DNA of 9,936 bases. It comes from JBAZBO01 sp041671425. GTDB lineage: Bacteria > Patescibacteriota > WWE3 > UBA101185 > UBA10185. The notes below the pieces were generated by a model that worked only from the letters and a program-made list of their open reading frames with translations, ran no database searches and was not told the origin of the DNA. Shown here one piece after another: positions 1-6,012 of the stretch (positions are counted from its first letter, which is position 1; each line of letters begins with the position of its first letter). The DNA lies in NCBI GenBank assembly GCA_041671425.1, contig JBAZBO010000035.1, positions 1-9,936 on the forward strand. The letters run 5' to 3'. Both the position numbers and the translations under genes were made by a program.

Positions 1-1213
1 CGGGACTTAAGGATTTCACTTTTTTCTTTAATGTATCTTTCTCAAAAAGAAACTTCCTGAGATATCCATAAGCTTCTCCTATATAACACCCTGTTTTGTT
101 CATGAACTCTTCAAGGATGTTTTGTTTAAGATCTAGTTCTGACTGAACCTGTGAGTAATACCCCACTCTGATGGCATTTCCCAATGTTATTACTCCAGCA
201 GTTAATGGCTCCTCCCCAATGATCATCTTTATGATGGTAGTCTTGCCCGCACCATTGGGACCAAAGAGCCAAACTTTTTCCTTACCCCGCACTTCAAAAT
301 CCAGATCCTCAAAGATCACTTTCTCTCCATACTTCTTGGTCACATTCTCAAACCTAATCATTAGCTTTCCTGCACGGACATCAGTATCAAATGCAATAGC
401 CCTCATTCTCTTGGAAACATACTTTTCTTTTTGATTAGCCTCGATTTCCCTTTCCATCCTTTTCTTGGCAGCCCCTACGGCACCACTTCGGGCCTTTCCG
501 TCTTTTATCTTACGGACATTCTCCAGAAGCCTTTCCAGCTTTTCCTTGTGCTTCAGGAAAAGTATGTATTCCTGATCCCACTTCTCTATAAGTTTCATCT
601 TTTCAGCCTTGTAGTTATCGTAATCACCCACAAATCGAAATACCTGAAGCTTATCTATTTCCCATATCTCATCTACCGTATTGTTCAAAAAAGACCTGTC
701 GTGCGAGATCATCACCACTGCCTGATCCAAAGACCTGATGTAATTCTCAAACCAAATAATGCCATCTATGTCCAAATGGTTGGTAGGTTCATCTATAAAA
801 AGCACAGTGGGGTCGGAAAGCATCACCTCAATAAGCTTTACCTTCATCTTCTGTCCCTCACTGAGGGTGTTAAGCATTTGATAAGGATCATAATTGCGGA
901 ACTTAAGCTGGCTGGTAAGGAGGTCTATTTTGTAGCTGTCTGATTTTGTCTCTAGTCTACTCTCCAGATAGTAACCCACCATTTCATCAGGAAAACCAAA
1001 CTCCTGAGGGATGTAGCCAAGCACTTCATTTTGCATTTCAATACTGCCAGAATTGGCCTCTTCCTCACCGGCCAATATCTTTATCAGAGTGGATTTACCA
1101 CACCCATTTCTGCCAACCAATCCGATCTTTCTTCCATTGCCGATCTTGAGATCCACACCAGTAAAAAGATCAACACTCGAATAATTTTTGCTTAGGCCTT
1201 TTACCGTTATCAC
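1..1213 (-). CDS. ABC-F family ATPase (translation factor type), C-terminus beyond window edge
   Basis: Reading the minus strand from the GTG at 1213 gives 404 uninterrupted codons to the window edge. The protein begins MITVKGLSKNYSS, a usual ABC-F start. NBD1 has Walker A GRNGCGKS (34-41), signature LSEGQ (117-121) and Walker B with the ABC-F hallmark DEPTNHLD (141-148, catalytic Glu 142). A charged, probably helical linker (about 199-283) follows, then NBD2 with Walker A GPNGAGKT (318-325). The sequence stops just before the second signature, at KSLSP. There is no transmembrane segment, so this is a soluble ABC-F protein, not an exporter. Family members bind the ribosomal E site and act on the P-site tRNA in translation or antibiotic protection. 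The subgroup (EttA, Uup, YdiF or resistance type) cannot be fixed without the C-terminus. No SD precedes the GTG. A terminator-like hairpin ends 28 nt upstream, so the gene is either attenuated or transcribed from its own promoter. Confidence 0.93.
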   Translation of the reverse strand, partial: MITVKGLSKNYSSVDLFTGVDLKIGNGRKIGLVGRNGCGKSTLIKILAGEEEANSGSIEMQNEVLGYIPQEFGFPDEMVGYYLESRLETKSDSYKIDLLTSQLKFRNYDPYQMLNTLSEGQKMKVKLIEVMLSDPTVLFIDEPTNHLDIDGIIWFENYIRSLDQAVVMISHDRSFLNNTVDEIWEIDKLQVFRFVGDYDNYKAEKMKLIEKWDQEYILFLKHKEKLERLLENVRKIKDGKARSGAVGAAKKRMEREIEANQKEKYVSKRMRAIAFDTDVRAGKLMIRFENVTKKYGEKVIFEDLDFEVRGKEKVWLFGPNGAGKTTIIKMIIGEEPLTAGVITLGNAIRVGYYSQVQSELDLKQNILEEFMNKTGCYIGEAYGYLRKFLFEKDTLKKKVKSLSP

Positions 1214-1250
1214 GTTGTAGATGATAACAATACTAGTTGAGAAAAAGCAA
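1214..1250 (-). promoter_or_regulatory. candidate leaderless promoter of the ABC-F gene
   Basis: On the minus strand, TATCAT (1226-1221, 5 of 6 to TATAAT) lies 7 nt before the GTG at 1213. A poor -35, TTGCTT (1250-1245), sits 18 nt upstream inside the U-tract of the preceding hairpin. Initiation would fall at or next to the start codon, matching the spacing seen before gatC, polA and the clpE-type gene. The -35 is weak, so this is only a candidate and competes with the attenuator reading. Confidence 0.35.
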
Positions 1251-1301
1251 AGGCCATGACACCCGAGTGGCTCCCCAGCCGTTGAAGGTGTCATGGCCTT
1301 T
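1242..1301 (-). terminator. strong intrinsic-terminator-like hairpin just upstream of ABC-F
   Basis: A perfect 15-bp inverted repeat: minus-strand arm AAAGGCCATGACACC (1301-1287) pairs with GGTGTCATGGCCTTT (1263-1249). The 23-nt loop contains a nested stem GGCT-GGGG-AGCC (1280-1269). The downstream arm ends in CCTTT and is followed by GCTTTTTC (1248-1241), a U-rich tail on the minus strand, the direction of all genes here. It ends 28 nt before the ABC-F GTG. That position suits an attenuator, or the end of a small upstream transcript. Confidence 0.75.
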
Positions 1302-1306
1302 ATTCC

Positions 1307-1330
1307 AAAAAACTGACCTCTATCTCGGTC
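1307..1330 (-). terminator. weak hairpin plus T-tract in the ABC-F leader
   Basis: Minus strand: GACC (1330-1327) and GGTC (1318-1315) can form a 4-bp stem with an 8-nt loop, followed by AG and six T residues (1312-1307). The stem is short and by itself weak. It lies just upstream of the 15-bp hairpin and may be a pause site, a weak terminator or chance. Confidence 0.2.
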
Positions 1331-1360
1331 TCTCTTCTCTACACCTCCAACTCCATAGAT

Positions 1361-1462
1361 TTACAGGATCAGCAATGGCGCATGCTTACTAACCTGTACC
1401 GGAGCAAGGAAACGAGCCGGATCACCTCCCTTCGGCGCCTGCTGAACAGCCATAAGGGTCAC
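1361..1462 (-). CDS. 33-codon small ORF, possible leader peptide for the ABC-F gene
   Basis: The ORF starts at GTG 1462 and ends at TAA 1363-1361. A perfect AAGGAGG SD (1474-1468) lies 5 nt before the GTG, the best SD in the window. The peptide reads MTLMAVQQAPKGG for residues 1-13, then DPARFLAPVQVSKHAPLLIL for 14-33. An internal ATG at codon 4 (1453) is a less well-spaced alternative. No family is recognised, and there is no signal peptide or membrane helix. The segment is visibly richer in G+C than the flanking genes. Its place ahead of a terminator hairpin and an ABC-F gene fits a regulatory leader peptide, whose translation rather than product would matter. It could also be a genuine small protein, or the ORF could be incidental within a structured RNA. 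The SD is the strongest argument that it is translated. Confidence 0.5.
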   Translation of the reverse strand: MTLMAVQQAPKGGDPARFLAPVQVSKHAPLLIL

Positions 1463-1504
1463 GAAAACCTCCTTCCTTTATGGGACAGAAAGTAAAACGG
1501 TGAT

Positions 1505-1519
1505 GCAGCTCTTTGCTGC
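1505..1519 (-). terminator. short hairpin after rplS, possible weak terminator
   Basis: Minus strand GCAGC (1519-1515), loop AAAGA, GCTGC (1509-1505), followed after a few bases by a TTTT run. The 5-bp stem lies about 70 nt beyond the rplS stop. It could be a weak rplS terminator or the 5' hairpin of the ABC-F leader RNA. Confidence 0.25.
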
Positions 1520-1521
1520 TT

Positions 1522-1556
1522 AATATAGGATATAACTACAGATTTAAAAATTACAA
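1522..1556 (-). promoter_or_regulatory. possible promoter for the ABC-F leader transcript
   Basis: In the AT-rich stretch just after rplS the minus strand has TTGTAA (1556-1551), then TATATC (1534-1529) at a 16-nt spacing. A better -10, TATATT (1527-1522), lacks a good -35 at normal distance. Either would start a transcript near 1522-1515 that carries the small ORF and the terminator hairpin. Matches of this quality are common in AT-rich DNA. Confidence 0.3.
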
Positions 1557-1587
1557 GAATATTCGGTAAATATTCGCGGGGGAGAGA

Positions 1588-1938
1588 TTACTCGATGGAT
1601 TTTATCCTGGTAGCGGCACGGCCAACTTTACCTCTCAGGTAGTACAGTTTGGCTCTTCTTACCTTACCTTTTTTGACTATATCAACACGATCAATGTTTG
1701 GGGAGAAAAGCGGAAAGATCCTTTCCACTCCAACACTATCAGCACCAATCCTTCTTACTGTGAAAGTCTTGGAATTTCCTGAACCCTTTTTTGAAATGAC
1801 AATGCCTTCGTATGGCTGAAGTCTAGTGCCACCACCTTCTATGATCTTGTAATGGACCCTTACGGTATCACCCACACCAAAGTCCGAAAGACCTGTGGAA
1901 ACGACTTTATTTTCTTGTGTTAATTCCTCTTTTGCCAT
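1588..1938 (-). CDS. rplS: 50S ribosomal protein L19
   Basis: This is a 116-residue protein, the normal length for bacterial L19, a large-subunit protein near the interface with the 30S. Family-typical segments are GVGDTVRVHYKI (21-32), the EGIVI strand (44-48), a TVRRIG stretch (60-65), VERIFPLFSPNID (71-83) and the basic GKVRRAKLYYLR (91-102). The ATG at 1938 gives a standard N-terminus. No clear SD precedes it and no good -10 sits 6-7 nt upstream, so it may be read from the clpE-type transcript 37 nt away. The usual rpsP-rimM-trmD neighbours are absent. Identification is secure. Confidence 0.97.
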   Translation of the reverse strand: MAKEELTQENKVVSTGLSDFGVGDTVRVHYKIIEGGGTRLQPYEGIVISKKGSGNSKTFTVRRIGADSVGVERIFPLFSPNIDRVDIVKKGKVRRAKLYYLRGKVGRAATRIKSIE

Positions 1939-1975
1939 ATTAGCCCAATGAGACTACCAAATATATTGGCAAATA

Positions 1976-4072
1976 TCAATTACTAACTGTAACCTGGGTT
2001 CTTACCTCTACTTTTATACCAGACTTATCAGCAGATATCTTTACATCATCCCCTGCCTTCAGCTCTCCGGAAATGAGCATCGAAGACAGTACATTCTCCA
2101 ATTCCCGCTGTATCAATCTTCTTAGCGGACGCGCACCATATTCTTCACTAAAACCATTTTCGGCAAGATATTCCTGCGCTTTTTTGTCGACGTTAAGTTG
2201 AATTCCCTGCTCTTTGAGAAGACCTTCGGTTTTGTGGATCATCCTGGTAGCTATCATACTTATATCTTCGCGCCTCAATGAATTGAAGATCACTATCTCG
2301 TCTATTCTATTCAAAAACTCTGGCTTGAATGTGTCTTTAAGGATACCTTTTATGCGGGACTCAAACTCACCCCTTTGTTCTTCAGATGTTTTGATCTTCT
2401 TGTCCCCAAAACCTATCTCTGCTCTTCTTAGAATCTCAGAGCCAACGTTTGAGGTCATTATAAGGATAGTATTCTTAAAATCTACGGTTCTACCCTTGCC
2501 ATCGGTTAGTCTTCCATCTTCCATGATCTGCAAAAGTGAGTTGAACACATCAGGGTGAGCTTTTTCTACTTCATCAAGAAGAATTATTGAGAAAGGCTTG
2601 CTTCTGACTATTTCAGTCAGATTTCCACCTTGTTCAAACCCCACATATCCTGGAGGTGCACCTATCATCTTGCTAACAGTGTGCTTCTCCATGTATTCAC
2701 TCATATCCAGCCTGACTATCATATTCTCATCACCGTACAAAACCTCAGCCAATGCTTTTGAGAGCTCAGTCTTGCCAACCCCAGTTGGACCCAGGAATAG
2801 AAAGGCTCCTATTGGCCTATTCGGGTCCTTCAAGCCTGCCCTGGCCCTTCTAATGGCCTCAGAAACCACCTTTACAGCCTCTTCCTGATCTACAAGCCTT
2901 TCGTGGATCTTGTCCTCCATATGGATAAGCTTTTCCTTCTCTTCCATGCTCAACTTATCCAGGGGTATACCAGTAGCCCGGGAGACTACCTTGATAACAT
3001 CGGCATCAGTTACATCAGGTATCTCTTCCAGCTTGGTCTTGGTCCATATCTCCAGAAGTTCATTCTTTACGACCTCTAAAGAGGCAAGTTTACCTTCCAG
3101 ATCTTTCTTTTCTACATCAGGTAGATCCTTCTTCCTCATCTTGGTCTTTATATCTCCTATCTGATTCTCAACCTGCTCCAGGTTTACAGGCTCCTTCACT
3201 TGGGAAAGCCTCACCAAAGCGCTGGCCTCATCTATAAGGTCTATGGCTTTATCCGGCAAGAATCTATCACTTATGTACCTATCAGAGAATTTTACTGAGG
3301 CTTCGATGGCCTCATCAGTGATCTTCACCTGATGATGGCGCTCATACCTATCTCTCAAGCCCTTTATGATCTGCACCGTTTCCTCCAAAGTGGGTTCGTT
3401 CACCATAATAGGCTGGAATCTTCTTTCCAAAGCTGCATCCTTTTCAATATATCTTCTATATTCATCTATAGTGGTAGCCCCAACCATCTGAAGCTCTCCT
3501 TTTGAAAGCGCCGGCTTTAGGATATTTGCTGCATCCATAGAACCTTCAGCGGCCCCTGCGCCTACTACAGTATGAAGCTCATCCAAAAATAAGATTATCT
3601 GACCCTGAGCTCCTATAACCTCATCTATTATGTCTTTTAGTCTCTTTTCAAACATTCCCCTATGGGTAGTCCCAGCCAGAACAGACGCCAGGTCAAGTGC
3701 AAACACCCTTTTGCCCCTCAAAGGCTCTGGAACCTGCCCCAAAACTATTTTTTGAGCTAAACCCTCAACAATAGCCGTTTTTCCTACACCAGGATCCCCT
3801 ATCAATACAGGATTGTTCTTTGTCCTTCGGGAAAGTATGTGGATAACACGTTCTATTTCATTCTTTCTACCAATAACCGGATCAAGTTTGTCCTCCTTGG
3901 CAAGATGGGTCAGATCCCTTCCAAACTTATCCAGGATAGAAGTTGAGGTGACTTCTTTTTGAAGTTCTTTATAGCAAACCTCACATAGAGCCATATATAC
4001 GGTTCTACCGTCAATTATTTGATTAGTGGAAATTACTGCGGGTCTTTGTCCGCATCTGTGGCATATAACCAT
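1976..4072 (-). CDS. clpE: ClpE/ClpC-type AAA+ unfoldase with N-terminal zinc finger
   Basis: This 698-residue Clp ATPase has two AAA+ modules. A four-cysteine zinc finger (CHRC 4-7, CEVC 30-33) replaces the usual Clp N-domain, the ClpE layout and length. Module 1 has Walker A GDPGVGKT (92-99), Walker B IILFLDE (159-165) and arginines in LERRF (215-219). A UVR-like coiled middle segment (about 296-345) follows. Module 2 has Walker A GPTGVGKT (428-435), Walker B IILLDE (496-501), pore loop GYVG (475-478) and sensor-2 GARPLRR (646-652). IGF at 553-555 matches the ClpP-docking tripeptide, so it probably feeds a ClpP protease in the cytoplasm. Module 1 carries THRG (136-139) where KYRG is usual, replacing the pore tyrosine with His. 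The ATG lies directly after a -10-like hexamer with no SD, and a CIRCE-like operator covers the promoter. Automatic pipelines may call it ClpC. Confidence 0.93.
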   Translation of the reverse strand: MVICHRCGQRPAVISTNQIIDGRTVYMALCEVCYKELQKEVTSTSILDKFGRDLTHLAKEDKLDPVIGRKNEIERVIHILSRRTKNNPVLIGDPGVGKTAIVEGLAQKIVLGQVPEPLRGKRVFALDLASVLAGTTHRGMFEKRLKDIIDEVIGAQGQIILFLDELHTVVGAGAAEGSMDAANILKPALSKGELQMVGATTIDEYRRYIEKDAALERRFQPIMVNEPTLEETVQIIKGLRDRYERHHQVKITDEAIEASVKFSDRYISDRFLPDKAIDLIDEASALVRLSQVKEPVNLEQVENQIGDIKTKMRKKDLPDVEKKDLEGKLASLEVVKNELLEIWTKTKLEEIPDVTDADVIKVVSRATGIPLDKLSMEEKEKLIHMEDKIHERLVDQEEAVKVVSEAIRRARAGLKDPNRPIGAFLFLGPTGVGKTELSKALAEVLYGDENMIVRLDMSEYMEKHTVSKMIGAPPGYVGFEQGGNLTEIVRSKPFSIILLDEVEKAHPDVFNSLLQIMEDGRLTDGKGRTVDFKNTILIMTSNVGSEILRRAEIGFGDKKIKTSEEQRGEFESRIKGILKDTFKPEFLNRIDEIVIFNSLRREDISMIATRMIHKTEGLLKEQGIQLNVDKKAQEYLAENGFSEEYGARPLRRLIQRELENVLSSMLISGELKAGDDVKISADKSGIKVEVRTQVTVSN

Positions 4073-4078
4073 GTGGAT

Positions 4079-4106
4079 ATTCTATCATGGATTAGCACTC
4101 ACGCAA
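4079..4106 (-). promoter_or_regulatory. promoter of the clpE-type gene, probably leaderless
   Basis: Minus strand: TTGCGT (4106-4101), 16-nt spacer, TAGAAT (4084-4079, 5 of 6 to TATAAT), then 6 nt to the ATG at 4072. Transcription would begin at or next to the start codon. No SD is present. The spacer holds the perfect half of the CIRCE-like operator, a position where a repressor would block RNA polymerase. Confidence 0.55.
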
Positions 4107-4118
4107 GGGGTCTGATAG
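4092..4118 (-). promoter_or_regulatory. CIRCE-like HrcA operator (one perfect, one degenerate half)
   Basis: The CIRCE consensus is TTAGCACTC-N9-GAGTGCTAA. On the plus strand, 4092-4100 is exactly TTAGCACTC. After 9 nt (4101-4109), GTCTGATAG (4110-4118) matches 5 of 9 positions of the other half. On the coding strand the perfect half lies between the -35 and -10 hexamers. HrcA-CIRCE is an established heat-shock control of chaperone genes and, in some bacteria, clp genes, so the context fits. No hrcA gene is visible in the window. Confidence 0.65.
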
Positions 4119-4131
4119 AACGCTGGAAGCC

Positions 4132-5958
4132 TTAGTGCTCCCACACGTCTGACACAAAAGCTTCTGATATGACGGGGACCTTTTTGACAAAGAGTGCACC
4201 GGCTCGGACCATTTCTTCAGACTGGATCTTGGCCCAATCCTCAGCTTGGTCTGCTCTGATCTCTGAAACTATCTCATCATGAACTGTTAGAACAATACTA
4301 CCATCCACATTTTCTTTTCTTAATCTCTCATTTAGGAACACCAGAGCATACTTCATGGCGTCAGCATTAGTTCCTTGGATCGGATGATTCTTGGCCTGCC
4401 GCTCAATGCTTGAGATCTTTTTCCTATATTCCGGGTCGGTCTTTTCGGGGAACGTGTACCATCTTTTTCTCCCACTCGGAGTGCTACTCCAACCGTTCCT
4501 GACCGCATCCTTAGATAATCTATCCAAAAATCCTTTAACACTTGGGTAGCTCTTGAAGAAAAGGTTCATATACTCCTCAGCCAATTTTGGCTCTATCTTG
4601 AGCTGTGCTGCCAACCCGACAGGTCCCATGCCATACATCAGACCAAAACCAATGGACTTCGCCGCTTGTCTTAGGTCGGGGTATTGTTTCTTGAAATCTT
4701 TGTTGTATTCCTTATTGAACATCAACGCGGCAGTATAGGAATGCATGTCCAAATCGTTCAAAAACGCGTCTATCATCTTCTCATCTCCCGAAAGGTCAGC
4801 CAGGATCCTCATTTCAATGGACGAATAATCAGCAGTTACAAGTTTGTATCCGGGTTCGGGTGTAAAACAAGTCCTAAAAGGCGCCTCCTCGGAATTTCGA
4901 GGGATCTGCTGAAGATTGGGATCTTTACAGGAAAATCTACCTGTAGCAGTACCCATCTGCATAAAGTCCGGATGGAGCCTACCCGTCTTTCTATTGACCT
5001 GAGCGAGCAAGGTTTCCCCAAAGGCGGATATGAGCTTTTCATAACCCCGATACTCAGCCAGCACTTGGGCTACCGGATGATTAACAGTTTTGAGTATCTC
5101 AGCACCTGTAGAGGGCATATCTAAAGCCAATTTATTGTTGAACAGGTCCAGAAGCTGGGTAGTAGAATTCATATTTATGGCATCTACCGGAGCCCCAAAC
5201 AGATCTGTCTGGTTGCCATTTCTGTAATAAGTCCTTATCATTTCCTGAAAATTCTTGGCTATTTCATCCCTTTTTTTGGCCAGGTCTTTCAAAATCTGCT
5301 TCCACTTATCGGAGTCTATGTGGACACCTCTTATTTCCATGTCACCTACCACCAACGTGGAAGCAAACTCCAGTTTGGCCACATTCACCATACCTTCTTT
5401 CTTTAGCTTAGGGGTTTGACCTTCAAATATTGGAAATAGGACCAAAGTATCAAGCGCCGAATAGGATTTCTGCTCATCAGTGATTGGGCCTGTGTAGCTT
5501 TGAAAAGATTCCCTGGTGTCTTTTTTAAGCACAAATTGGGCATAATCCTGGGTAAGGACCTGTAGACTGTGGAGCCTCCTTCCCACACCTGCAGTGAGTA
5601 TTGCTTCAGTAAGCATCGTGTCATAGATATTGGTCATGGAAATACCTGTCTGTACTTTTATAAACTTATAATCAAACTTACCATTATGGGTCAATTTAAT
5701 TATCTTTGGATTTTCCAGTAAGTTTTTTAGTCTTTCTAGCTTACCCAGATCCAACGCCCTGGGATCAAAGAGATAACTTGTATCTTCAGTCCCAATCTGC
5801 ACCAAGAGAAGTTTTTCAAGATGAGGATCCAAGCCTGTGCCTTCAACATCAACACCTATGATGGAAGCTTTTTCTAAGACATCAAGGGCTTTGTTGGCTC
5901 CTTCTATATCAGTTATGTATTCAAATCTGGGGTTGTTTGGGTCGAATTTCAAATCCAC
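4132..5958 (-). CDS. polA: DNA polymerase I, 3'-5' exonuclease and polymerase domains only
   Basis: This is a 608-residue family A DNA polymerase equivalent to a Klenow fragment. It starts directly with the DnaQ-like exonuclease: DVE (D37, E39), HNGKFD (91-96) and YSALD (166-170) keep the Asp/Glu/Tyr residues of Exo I-III, so proofreading should be active. Polymerase motif A is DYSSIEMR (377-384), motif B RQAAKSIGFGLMYG (430-443; R430, K434, F438, Y442), and motif C HDE (560-562). All catalytic residues are present. The N-terminal 5' nuclease domain of E. coli PolA (about 928 aa) is missing. An in-frame stop lies 8 codons upstream of the GTG start, so the domain is not hidden by a misplaced start. 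Primer removal would need a separate FEN-type nuclease. GTG is chosen as the only plausible start. TATGAT ends 6 nt before it and there is no SD. Confidence 0.95.
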   Translation of the reverse strand: MDLKFDPNNPRFEYITDIEGANKALDVLEKASIIGVDVEGTGLDPHLEKLLLVQIGTEDTSYLFDPRALDLGKLERLKNLLENPKIIKLTHNGKFDYKFIKVQTGISMTNIYDTMLTEAILTAGVGRRLHSLQVLTQDYAQFVLKKDTRESFQSYTGPITDEQKSYSALDTLVLFPIFEGQTPKLKKEGMVNVAKLEFASTLVVGDMEIRGVHIDSDKWKQILKDLAKKRDEIAKNFQEMIRTYYRNGNQTDLFGAPVDAINMNSTTQLLDLFNNKLALDMPSTGAEILKTVNHPVAQVLAEYRGYEKLISAFGETLLAQVNRKTGRLHPDFMQMGTATGRFSCKDPNLQQIPRNSEEAPFRTCFTPEPGYKLVTADYSSIEMRILADLSGDEKMIDAFLNDLDMHSYTAALMFNKEYNKDFKKQYPDLRQAAKSIGFGLMYGMGPVGLAAQLKIEPKLAEEYMNLFFKSYPSVKGFLDRLSKDAVRNGWSSTPSGRKRWYTFPEKTDPEYRKKISSIERQAKNHPIQGTNADAMKYALVFLNERLRKENVDGSIVLTVHDEIVSEIRADQAEDWAKIQSEEMVRAGALFVKKVPVISEAFVSDVWEH

Positions 5959-5964
5959 GAATTT

Positions 5965-5970
5965 ATCATA
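5965..5970 (-). promoter_or_regulatory. -10-like hexamer immediately upstream of polA
   Basis: TATGAT on the minus strand (5 of 6 to TATAAT) ends 6 nt before the polA GTG, so initiation would be at the start codon. No good -35 is seen at 16-18 nt. TTGTGA (5996-5991) is 20 nt away. The palindrome ACTTAAGT (5973-5980) lies in between. There is no terminator in the 54-nt gap after gatB, so read-through from the gat operon is also possible. Confidence 0.4.
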
Positions 5971-6012
5971 GCACTTAAGTCACGGATAATTCACAAACCC
6001 TCTTTGTACTAT

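Larger units (their letters stand above)
1242..1522 (-). promoter_or_regulatory. candidate structured leader / attenuator RNA preceding ABC-F
   Basis: This covers most of the 374-nt gap between rplS and the ABC-F gene. On the minus strand it holds several possible helices. CCATAA (1483-1478) can pair with TTATGG (1455-1450), enclosing the SD and start of the small ORF. CAGC and GGCGC (1444-1435) can pair with GCGCC and GCTG (1381-1370) across a small internal loop. AAGGGA (1432-1427) can pair with TTCCTT (1411-1406). The 15-bp terminator-like hairpin lies at the 3' end. The combination resembles ribosome-mediated transcription attenuators. I recognise no known RNA family. The pairings were found by eye and were not energy-tested. 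Confidence 0.45.

Noticed and set aside
1..1213. Plus-strand ORFs of 67-170 codons opposite the ABC-F gene
   Set aside because: They are shadows. The minus strand carries a continuous ABC-F reading with all expected motifs, while the plus-strand translations show no recognisable family.
1411..1430. Plus-strand sequence resembling the 3' end of 16S rRNA (GCCGGATCACCTCC)
   Set aside because: Only the last ~12 nt match. No upstream 16S sequence or helix 45 is present and the rest of the region does not resemble rRNA. It is better explained as an SD-like motif on the minus strand.
1484..1506. Plus-strand GACAGAAAGTAAAACGG resembling the RNase P RNA ACAGA...AAACC segment
   Set aside because: The essential P4 motif (GAGGAAAGTCC) and the 3' conserved parts are absent, and there is too little room before rplS. 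Probably chance.
1242..1522. Possible tmRNA, SRP RNA or 6S RNA in the rplS to ABC-F gap
   Set aside because: No tRNA-like ends or CCA-type acceptor for tmRNA, no GGAAGGAAGCAG-like apical loop for SRP RNA, and no clear long rod with a central bubble for 6S RNA.
1957..1969. Inverted repeat CCAAATATATTGG between the clpE-type gene and rplS
   Set aside because: Only 4-bp arms around an AT core with no T-tract. Too weak to call an operator or terminator.
4132..4140. Second CIRCE-like half-site TTAGTGCTC at the polA stop
   Set aside because: It matches 7 of 9 positions but has wrong spacing and orientation to form a CIRCE pair, and includes polA coding sequence and stop.
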